A stretch of DNA of 35,666 nt, taken from NCBI GenBank assembly GCA_964591275.1, contig CAZQAE010000051.1:1-35666 (forward strand), read 5' to 3'. Under the pieces are notes generated by a model. The model was not told the origin of the DNA and searched no databases. It was given only the letters and a program-made list of their open reading frames with translations. The translations under genes were made by a program, and so were the position numbers. Position 1 is the first letter of the stretch, and the number at the start of each line of letters is the position of its first letter. Positions 16,218 through 22,937 of this stretch are shown here, piece after piece. Origin of the DNA: G963674685 sp964591275. GTDB lineage: Bacteria > Lernaellota > Lernaellaia > JACKCT01.

Positions 16218-17390
16218 ATGGCCACTAAGCAAAGACTCAACCTCGTGACGGGCGCCTGCGGATTTTGCGGATCGCATCTGGTGAAACTCCTTCTCGCGGA
16301 TGGCCAGAAGGTTATCGCTACGGATTTGGCAAGGTCTTTTGAGCATCCTAAAAATAAAATGATCTTCGAAAAAATCGGCCTGGATTTCGGACACAAAAAC
16401 TGCACGGTGACGCCCGCAGATTTGACGGACGCCGAAAGCCTCAAAGCACTGTTCAAAAAACCCGTCACGCACATCTTTCACACTGCGTCGCTCTACGACT
16501 ACTCAGCGCCGATGGATATTTTGCGCAAGATCAACATCGACGGGAGCGTTCATCTTTTCGATCTGGCGCTGGAATGTAAGAGTTTAGAGCGCTTTATCCA
16601 CTGGAGCACCTGCGGGATTTTCGGAAAACCATACACGGCGGCGCAAAAAAATCCAGGCAACGTCCCATTCACGGAAGAAGGCTCGTCGCCGAAAAACACT
16701 CCCTTTGGGCAAAAGCAGCCCGACGGCACGAACTTGGTTAACGACTACTCCGTGACCAAGTGGGAACAGGAACAGATCGCGTGGAAATATCATCGCGAAA
16801 AGGGATTGCCGCTGACCGTCGTGAGACCCGCGCCGCTCTACGGACCGGGCAGTGATTACGGACACGGCGGAATTCTGCTGGCGATCAACAAGGGTTTAGT
16901 GCGGATCACCGCCGCCGACGCAAAGAATTACATCACCACTTCGGTGCACGTGGAGGATATGGCCCGCTTCGCAGCGTTTATCGCCGACAAGGACGACGCC
17001 GTCGGCGAGGATTTCAACGTGGTGGACGATTCCATTATCTCCTACGCCGAGTTTCTTAATTATCTGGCGCTGCTGCTGGGCCGACGCATGTATAATATGT
17101 GGTTCATCAGCTTAGCGCTGACCCGACCCATCCTGATCGCGCTGGCAAAACTCTGGCTCTACCTTGAGCAGAAATACAATGTGCCGCGCCTGCGCGTGTT
17201 TGAAATCGGCTCGGCCACGTACATCTCTTCGAGCTATTGGATTGCAAACGACAAGAGCAAGCAGGCCGGTTTTGAGTACAAATACCCGGACGTGAAACTG
17301 GGGATGAGAGAAACGGTGCGCTGGTTCCGCGACGTGGGATGGCTCGATAAAAATTACAATCCAAAAGGGATTTGGAAGGAAAATCTGTAG
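16218..17390 (+). CDS. NAD(P)-dependent extended SDR, epimerase/3-beta-HSD-like
   Basis: The 390-residue protein is an extended short-chain dehydrogenase/reductase. The nucleotide-binding motif TGACGFCG is at residues 11-18, the catalytic pair is Tyr177 and Lys181 (YSVTK), and Ser130/Thr131 (HWSTCGIFG) supply the third residue. HTASLYDYS and RPAPLYGPG are typical of the 3-beta-hydroxysteroid dehydrogenase/isomerase and NAD-dependent epimerase group. The C-terminal region (about 285-325) is hydrophobic, as in membrane-associated members acting on lipids or polyprenyl sugars. ATG 16218 has GGGGGA six bases upstream. The gene has no operon partner, so the substrate (sterol/hopanoid-like lipid or nucleotide sugar) is open. 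Confidence 0.78.
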   Translation: MATKQRLNLVTGACGFCGSHLVKLLLADGQKVIATDLARSFEHPKNKMIFEKIGLDFGHKNCTVTPADLTDAESLKALFKKPVTHIFHTASLYDYSAPMDILRKINIDGSVHLFDLALECKSLERFIHWSTCGIFGKPYTAAQKNPGNVPFTEEGSSPKNTPFGQKQPDGTNLVNDYSVTKWEQEQIAWKYHREKGLPLTVVRPAPLYGPGSDYGHGGILLAINKGLVRITAADAKNYITTSVHVEDMARFAAFIADKDDAVGEDFNVVDDSIISYAEFLNYLALLLGRRMYNMWFISLALTRPILIALAKLWLYLEQKYNVPRLRVFEIGSATYISSSYWIANDKSKQAGFEYKYPDVKLGMRETVRWFRDVGWLDKNYNPKGIWKENL

Positions 17391-17406
17391 AGCGCGGGGT
17401 CGGCAG

Positions 17407-17757
17407 TTGGTGACTGACATGAATGGCGCTAAGTTAAGCCTTTTTGTCGCAACAAATAAGAATGACTTCACGCGCAGTCTCGTAGGGACAAATGAAAATA
17501 GCCCTCCAATTTATTGGGGGGTAAAATGACCAAACCCAATTCATCCGCGTCCTGTAGGGACGATTGAAATCAAGAATGTATTCATTTATCAAGCGTCCCG
17601 ATGGGACGCGATTTCCCGGTTACGCCACCTAAACCCCCGATGAATCGGGGGCCTATTTTAGCATTGTCCCTACGGGACCGGACTGAAATCATGCTTCTCC
17701 ATAATAAAGGTTTACTCGGATTTCCCTTAACTTAGCGCCATTCGTGACTGTCACCAA
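17407..17757. mobile_element. MITE-like element with 32-bp terminal inverted repeats
   Basis: The ends 17407-17438 and 17726-17757 are inverted copies of one another over 32 bp with three mismatches; the inner 18 bp (GAATGGCGCTAAGTTAAG) are exact. Inside are CCCCCGAT/ATCGGGGG (17634-17651), CGTCCC/GGGACG (17594-17608) and GTCCC/GGGAC (17666-17678) hairpins, and three copies of a TAGGGAC or CGGGAC motif followed by TGAAA. No protein is encoded. Size and structure fit a non-autonomous transposable element. I see no clear target duplication. Confidence 0.6.
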
Positions 17758-17776
17758 TTATTATCACCAATTATTA
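17751..17776 (+). repeat. Tandem 13-bp direct repeat
   Basis: TCACCAATTATTA occurs twice in direct succession (17751-17763 and 17764-17776) at the right end of the MITE-like element. It may be a relic of insertion or replication slippage. Confidence 0.6.
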
Positions 17777-17884
17777 TTCGCCGTTTTCAAAGGCCGTGTT
17801 TACGCGGGCAGCCAGCGTTACGGACTATTTTCCGCCGATTTGAACGACGCTGATTTCAAGTCTGTTTTTTAAGAATGGATCATT

Positions 17885-17931
17885 TGCGGAATTTCGAATG
17901 CGGAATGCGGAGTGCGGAATTTCGAGTGCGG
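17885..17931 (+). repeat. TGCGGAATTTCGA direct-repeat cluster
   Basis: TGCGGAATTTCGA occurs at 17885-17897 and 17913-17925, with shorter TGCGGA copies between and after. Repeats of this kind are frequent non-coding filler in bacterial genomes; function unknown. Confidence 0.6.
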
Positions 17932-17963
17932 GATGCAAAGCGATGGGAGCGATTCGCCCCGAT

Positions 17964-18071
17964 TGTAGGAGCGACATTCTTGTCGCGACAAGCCCCGTCA
18001 GGGGCAATGGAAAACGGTGTATGTCGCGGTTTCCTTCGGCCTTGCTCAGGGCAGGAAAAACCGCTCCTACA
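17964..18071. repeat. REP/BIME-like palindromic element
   Basis: The element is bounded by TGTAGGAGCG (17964-17973) and its inverse CGCTCCTACA (18062-18071). It contains a GCGACA-TTCT-TGTCGC hairpin, the palindrome TGTCGCGACA and a GCCCC-GTCA-GGGGC hairpin. The end sequence matches the widespread TGTAGGAGCG type of REP seen in proteobacteria. No RAYT transposase gene is in the window. Confidence 0.65.
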
Positions 18072-18198
18072 CATTTCGGACAATAGGTGAAAAAAACTCG
18101 CTGCCCGCGCGCATATTGCCTTGCTTCGATTTCAGGGATAACATCCGCGTGCGATGCGGCGATCAGCCTTTTTTCACTACAGCATCGGGGTCAAAGCC

Positions 18199-19023
18199 AT
18201 GCCGAAGCCTCTAATCATTACCGTTGCGGTCACCGGTGCCGAAACCACGCGTGAGCAATGTCCGGGGTTGCCGATCACGCCGGAGGAAATTGCCGACGAC
18301 GCGGCGCGGGCCTTCGAGGCCGGGGCGTCGATTTTGCACCTGCACGTCCGGCGCGATGACGGATCTCCCACGCAGGATAAAGACATTTTCGCCAAAGCCA
18401 TTGAGCTTGTCCGTGCCAAATGCCCCATACTTATCGAAGTCACCACCGGCGGCGCGGCGGGCATGCCTGATGAGGAGCGCCTGCAACCCGTTTCCCTAAA
18501 ACCGGAGATGGCGAGCCTGGACTGCGGTTCGTGCAATTTCGGCGATGAGGTTTTGCTCAACAGCCTTCCGCAGATGCGTGCCTACGGAAAACTCATGCGT
18601 GAGCATGGCGTCAAACCAAGCTTCGAATGTTTCGATCTGGGACACATCAACAACGCGAAGATGATGATCGACGAAGGTTTTGCCGATCCGCCCTTTCACT
18701 TCTCCTTTGTGATGGGCGTGCCCGGCGCGCTTCCGGCAACGATCAAAAATCTGCGTTTTATGGTTGAGGATATTCCCGAAGATTGCCTTTGGACGTGCAT
18801 CGCCATCGGCGGAAAAGCAAGCACCCTTCTTCATCCTGAAGCCATCGCTTTGGGTGGCCATGTGCGCGTGGGCTTTGAGGATAATATCTATCTGGGCAAA
18901 GGTTCCATCGCGAGTTCCAACGCTGACCTGGTCGCAAAAGTTGCGGGCATGGCAAAAGCCGCGGGCCGGGATTTGGCAAACGTGGATGAGGCGCGCAAGC
19001 AGTTGGGGATTCGCGCTTTGTAG
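18199..19023 (+). CDS. BKACE family enzyme (beta-keto acid cleavage, DUF849)
   Basis: This 274-residue protein belongs to the BKACE family, founded by 3-keto-5-aminohexanoate cleavage enzyme of lysine fermentation. Family members condense a beta-keto acid with acetyl-CoA and split it into acetoacetate and a new acyl-CoA, using a Zn2+ ion in a TIM barrel. Zinc ligands His47 and His49 (ILHLHVRRDDGSPTQD), His221 (ALGGHVRVGFEDN) and Glu227 are in place, as are the family segments EVTTGG and SFECFDLGHI. ATG 18199 gives the usual family length and N-terminus (PLIITVAVTGAE); an upstream ATG at 18154 would add 15 unrelated residues. There are no lysine-degradation neighbours, so the actual keto acid is unknown. 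The gene is flanked on both sides by repeat elements, and its stop codon lies inside a REP-like copy, so it may be an inserted cassette. Confidence 0.87.
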   Translation: MPKPLIITVAVTGAETTREQCPGLPITPEEIADDAARAFEAGASILHLHVRRDDGSPTQDKDIFAKAIELVRAKCPILIEVTTGGAAGMPDEERLQPVSLKPEMASLDCGSCNFGDEVLLNSLPQMRAYGKLMREHGVKPSFECFDLGHINNAKMMIDEGFADPPFHFSFVMGVPGALPATIKNLRFMVEDIPEDCLWTCIAIGGKASTLLHPEAIALGGHVRVGFEDNIYLGKGSIASSNADLVAKVAGMAKAAGRDLANVDEARKQLGIRAL

Positions 19024-19044
19024 GAACGACATTCTTGTCGTGAC
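19019..19044 (+). repeat. REP-like half element overlapping the BKACE stop codon
   Basis: This is a second copy of the TGTAGGA(G/A)CGACATTCTTGTCG(C/T)-type sequence found at 17964. Its stem is ACGACA/TGTCGT instead of GCGACA/TGTCGC: one change on each side, so base pairing is kept. The BKACE stop TAG (19021-19023) is part of it. Confidence 0.6.
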
Positions 19045-19050
19045 GCGAAG

Positions 19051-19159
19051 AAATTGGGGACACCCATTAGCATGAATTTTTCTAGTCGAAAATTTATTGG
19101 TTTTACCGGATCATCTTTTTAAAGGCGAATGGCTGCGCGGATTGGATGTCCCCAAATTT
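19051..19159. repeat. Inverted-repeat element with GGGGACA ends
   Basis: AAATTGGGGACA (19051-19062) and TGTCCCCAAATTT (19147-19159) are near-perfect inverted ends of a 109-bp non-coding stretch. This fits a small REP- or MITE-like element. No gene is inside. Confidence 0.5.
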
Positions 19160-19201
19160 CCTTGTTGTTTTCCTTAAAGAAGTCTGAGTTCTGTAACGCG
19201 G

Positions 19202-19336
19202 GTGGCATGGACAAGCTTCTTTGGCCCGAGCTTGCGAGGGCGCTTGTCCGTGTTTGATGGGCGTTAGATTTTTGAAGACAAACAAGACACGGACAAGCTC
19301 TGCTCGGCGGCGCTCACAGCGACTTGTCTATGCCAC
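19202..19336. repeat. Nested inverted-repeat element with GTGGCAT ends
   Basis: Outer arms GTGGCATGGACAAG (19202-19215) and CTTGTCTATGCCAC (19323-19336) pair over 14 bp with one mismatch. Inner arms GCTTGTCCGTGT (19242-19253) and ACACGGACAAGC (19287-19298) pair perfectly over 12 bp. The whole can fold into one long cruciform. It is non-coding and lies just downstream of the lipoprotein gene ending at 19373, so it could also act in transcription termination. Confidence 0.6.
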
Positions 19337-19372
19337 ACGCCGTGTAAAGAAATAACGAGGATGCGGACCCGC

Positions 19373-22099
19373 TCATTCCAAAACAATGGCGATCAATGCT
19401 CTGGCTTCCAACGTCGCCGCAATTTCGATTCGCCCGTCATCTGTCGTATAATATTCGCCCATATCCGTTTGCGCGTCGCTGCCTGCTGTGCGCATCGTTG
19501 CGCTGACCGGCGTGCCTGTGCCGTAGCGCGCCGGATCGAAGGAAAGCGTGATCTCACGCGCCTGCGTGGAAATATTGGCGGCAAACAGCGCCACCCGCAT
19601 CGGGTTTTGCGGATCAGCGAAGGCGGAGGCCATGAGCGGCGGCGCCTCGAAGTCGCCGTAATGCTCGTAGCCCGCGCCGGCGATGGAAGAGTAGAAATCG
19701 TAGGACATCGTTTCGGGTTCCGGCTCAGGGTCTATCGCCGGCGGCGGCAACATCTGACCCGCCGTAAGAAACGGCTTGCCAAGCCGCAGCCGCAAATCCG
19801 CGCAATCCTGTAAAAAGGTGATCTTGTCCTCATCGGCCTGCATCACCATTTCACCGTCGTACCAGTTTCGCGCCACAGCAATCCAACTGGTCATAAAGGA
19901 GCAGGGCCACCCCATCGGGCAAGACACATTCGCTGGGTTGATGCCCTGCAGAAGGTCCGTGGGCGTATTGAAATAAATAAGCTCCAAAATGCCCCCGTGC
20001 ACGTAATTGTATGCCGCAACCCAGTACCAGGCATCGCCGATGCGTTCGGATATCTGCACCTTGCCGCCCGTTCGCATTGAGCCGTACTCATGCGTGACGT
20101 ATTCCAAAAGCGGAATCTGTCGTGCGCGGCCATCCAGGATGAGTTTGTCGATCTGTCCGAACTCGGGCTGGTTGGCCGAGGAAGCGGCAAAGCACGAGCG
20201 ATAAGGTCCGTCCCCCGCCAAACCCAGGTGCGAATAATCCGCCACATCAATGAAAGGTTCGGTCACGCTTTCCAGGCCGAAGCTGAATTGCCGATCCTGT
20301 CCCATCGCTTCGGCCAGCAGATCACGTTCGGCCTTCGTGACAAATCGCCCCCATCCGCACTCGTCATGACCATGATCGAAACCCTTGAGGCAGGCAAAAC
20401 AGTGCCGCCCGATAACGGTGCCGGTGATGTCATGATACAGCCCGTCCACGATGTACGGACCATCCACGCCGCCTGTCGCCAAAAGCTCATTGCGCCATAG
20501 ATAAAACTCCTGCGAGGTCGGATCGGCGGGGCACATTTCGCGGATGTCGCCGGGAACACCGACGAAATCGAAGGACGCCTGGCGCACCAGCCCATATTGA
20601 TTAACCGAGGCGTGCTCTTTCCACGGCGCACCCAGATCGCCGCTGCTTTGCGCGTTGCCCTCCCAGCCTTCCCAGCCCGGATAGCCGTCGTGCAAGAGAA
20701 GATCGTAATAAAAAGGATAGACCATATCCCCACGTTGTCGCGCAGCCTGCGCCATCTGGGTGAAACGCCCCGAGTAGGGCAGCCACCACTTTTCGTTCCA
20801 GCCCGCCTGGTAGAAGGCGTAGTCGTAGCCGCCGAAGTCTGCGGCGCTTTTGTGAAAATCCCAGCCCGGCGTAAACAGCACGCCATCGTCTGGGACGAAT
20901 CCGGAAAATAGCTCGTGAAATACACGCATCCACTCCGACTGGTCCTCGCTTCCCGAAAGGCCGAAAACGGAAAGAGACATTTTCTCGAAGATACGCCGAC
21001 GCTCCTCGCTGCGCTCGATGATCGGCGACGAAGCCAGCGGAAGCGATTCGAACCAGCGCCGATAAACCTGCCCCGCTCCGGCCCAGTCGCCGTGATTCAT
21101 GGCCTCCACGCGAATGGGATATTCAAGGCTCATCCGTCCCGGTCCCTCGTCCCCGGCACCGTCCACATCCCAATTGAGCGCCCAGAAAGAAAATGTCGGC
21201 AGCCCGTCTTCCTGCTCCTCATCTTCAGGGTTGAAACTGAAAAGCCGCTCGGTCCACTCGGGGTCGCGGGCGTGCATCATGAAGCCGCCGCCGGCCTCGG
21301 GCGAGTAATAACCGAACATCGGAAGAGTCAAATGATGACCGTTGGGATAATGCAATCGGCGTAAGATAAAAAGATCGTCGAAAAGATTTTTCGCCGCCTC
21401 GATCGGGTTGTCGATTTCAACGCCGCTTTCCCAGGCAAATGCCAGTTTGTCGCCGCTTCCGTCGCCGCCGAGATGCGCCGCGCCGTAGAGCCACGGGTAG
21501 GCGATGGCATAGATCATTTTGTCGGCGACAGCGATGCCTGCGTAAAACTCGACCCATGCACCCTCTGCCGGAATATCAATTGTCGCTTCAAACACAGCGC
21601 CGGCTTTTGTCAGCCAGGTCAACTTGCGGCGATGCCCTCCGGCATAATCGCTTTCACAAATCTCGATTTCGGGCGCGTAGGCGATTTCGATCTCGCCGGG
21701 ATCGTGAGAGACGGGGATAAAGCGGTTGTCGATGGGAATCGCCGTGAGAATCTGATAGGCGAAGGGCGCCAGGCCGCTTCGGTCAACGTCCTCGCGCAAA
21801 AGGTCGATGCCCTTGCGCAAGTCGGTGATCTGGAGAACGTGCCCCGTCGATTCTTCCAGGACCACGCGAATATCGCCATTGTCCAGGATGAGGGCGTCAG
21901 TGGAGGAAGTATCATCATCGGGCCAGAAATCATCATCGGCGTCGTCGTCATCATCCAGGCTGTCGTCATCATCTTCCACAGTATCGTCGTCATCAGGCTC
22001 CGGATTGAGCGAGGAATCATCATCGTCGCCGCAGTCGCAGGCTGTGACGGAAAGTAAAATATGAAAAAGGAAGAACATAACAAAAAGGGATCGAAGCAT
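19373..22099 (-). CDS. Large surface lipoprotein with Asp-rich spacer and glycoside-hydrolase-like (DUF6259-type) domain
   Basis: This is a 908-residue protein with a canonical lipobox (SVTAC, lipidated Cys21), then about 45 residues dominated by Asp. The following domain starts with ALILDNGDIRVVLEESTGHV, a beta-sandwich start seen in carbohydrate-active enzymes. It continues into MNHGDWAGAGQVYRRWFES, which resembles the gDW-AA-iYR-W motif of DUF6259-type putative glycoside hydrolases. The middle region (about 370-680) has TIM-barrel-like features with acidic residues in YIVDGLYHDITG and FGLESVTEPFIDVADY. The C-terminal 60 residues form a beta domain as found at the end of retaining glycosidases. 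It probably degrades or binds polysaccharide at the cell surface. The family call rests on motif resemblance. Nothing in the gene is broken; it stands alone between repeats and the divergent mntP. Confidence 0.6.
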   Translation of the reverse strand: MLRSLFVMFFLFHILLSVTACDCGDDDDSSLNPEPDDDDTVEDDDDSLDDDDDADDDFWPDDDTSSTDALILDNGDIRVVLEESTGHVLQITDLRKGIDLLREDVDRSGLAPFAYQILTAIPIDNRFIPVSHDPGEIEIAYAPEIEICESDYAGGHRRKLTWLTKAGAVFEATIDIPAEGAWVEFYAGIAVADKMIYAIAYPWLYGAAHLGGDGSGDKLAFAWESGVEIDNPIEAAKNLFDDLFILRRLHYPNGHHLTLPMFGYYSPEAGGGFMMHARDPEWTERLFSFNPEDEEQEDGLPTFSFWALNWDVDGAGDEGPGRMSLEYPIRVEAMNHGDWAGAGQVYRRWFESLPLASSPIIERSEERRRIFEKMSLSVFGLSGSEDQSEWMRVFHELFSGFVPDDGVLFTPGWDFHKSAADFGGYDYAFYQAGWNEKWWLPYSGRFTQMAQAARQRGDMVYPFYYDLLLHDGYPGWEGWEGNAQSSGDLGAPWKEHASVNQYGLVRQASFDFVGVPGDIREMCPADPTSQEFYLWRNELLATGGVDGPYIVDGLYHDITGTVIGRHCFACLKGFDHGHDECGWGRFVTKAERDLLAEAMGQDRQFSFGLESVTEPFIDVADYSHLGLAGDGPYRSCFAASSANQPEFGQIDKLILDGRARQIPLLEYVTHEYGSMRTGGKVQISERIGDAWYWVAAYNYVHGGILELIYFNTPTDLLQGINPANVSCPMGWPCSFMTSWIAVARNWYDGEMVMQADEDKITFLQDCADLRLRLGKPFLTAGQMLPPPAIDPEPEPETMSYDFYSSIAGAGYEHYGDFEAPPLMASAFADPQNPMRVALFAANISTQAREITLSFDPARYGTGTPVSATMRTAGSDAQTDMGEYYTTDDGRIEIAATLEARALIAIVLE

Positions 22100-22281
22100 T
22101 TTTTTAATTTCCGCAAAAGTTACATTCCAGTGATTTTACAGGATTTTTTGCTCTGTGAATAGATGGTCCCGGGCGTATTGGTGCTTTTCCCACCCGATTT
22201 CATGAAATAGATATGGCGTGTCGAGGCCGTGCAGCATGAAATGCCTTTAGCCGTCCGTAATTTTATGCTATTGAACCCGCC

Positions 22282-22851
22282 ATGTCTGCTACTGTGATTC
22301 TCACCATAGCTTTCGCCCTGGCGCTCGACGCATTCGCCGTTTCGATTGCCTGTGGCGTATCGCTGCCCGTCGTCGACGCCCGGCGCACTTTCCGGCTGTC
22401 GTGGCATTTCGGGATTTTCCAGGGCGGTATGACGATCCTCGGTTGGGCGGCGGCTCTGTCGGTCAGGCATTTGATTGAAAGCATTGACCACTGGCTGGCC
22501 TTCGCCTTTCTCGCTTTCATCGGCGTGCGAATGATCATCGGCGCCATAAAACCGAAGGAAGAAGAAGCGAAAACGTGCGATCCAACGAAGGGCGGCACGA
22601 TGGTCATGCTGTCGGTGGCCACAAGCCTCGACGCCATGGCGGTCGGCATCAGCTTTTCCATGCTGAAAATCTCCGTGTGGCTGCCGGCCCTGGTTATCGG
22701 AATCGTAGCCGGGGCGATGACGGCCATCGGTCTCCATTTTGGGAAACTGGCGGGATCAAGCTCGCGCCTGGGACGATGGGCTGAAAGCCTCGGCGGCCTG
22801 GTCCTGATTGGTATCGGCCTGAAGATTCTTCACGAGCACGGCGTGTTTTAG
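22282..22851 (+). CDS. mntP: Manganese efflux pump MntP
   Basis: The 189-residue, six-helix inner-membrane protein shows the internal duplication of the MntP family. Each half carries a membrane-embedded acidic motif: ALALDAFAVSIACG with Asp16, and ATSLDAMAVGISF with Asp117, matching the functionally required aspartates known from E. coli MntP. It exports Mn2+ to prevent toxicity. Length is normal for the family. The 182-bp upstream region shows no yybP-ykoY manganese riboswitch that I can recognise, and the ribosome-binding site is weak, so control is unclear. The next operon starts 86 bp downstream on the same strand. Confidence 0.92.
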   Translation: MSATVILTIAFALALDAFAVSIACGVSLPVVDARRTFRLSWHFGIFQGGMTILGWAAALSVRHLIESIDHWLAFAFLAFIGVRMIIGAIKPKEEEAKTCDPTKGGTMVMLSVATSLDAMAVGISFSMLKISVWLPALVIGIVAGAMTAIGLHFGKLAGSSSRLGRWAESLGGLVLIGIGLKILHEHGVF

Positions 22852-22937
22852 TTCATTTCATCGCATTAGCGGGCGATTGCATTGACCGCGCAACTCGCAT
22901 ATTGTTCACGCAAAGCGGAATTTCACTAAGGATTTGC

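Noticed and set aside
17484..17690. Possible CRISPR array because of repeated TAGGGAC-TGAAA motifs
   Set aside because: The copies are few, unevenly spaced, diverged and embedded in hairpins inside an inverted-repeat element; no cas genes are present.
22120..22281. Manganese (yybP-ykoY) riboswitch upstream of mntP
   Set aside because: I looked for the conserved paired core before the gene and could not recognise it; a covariance-model search would decide.
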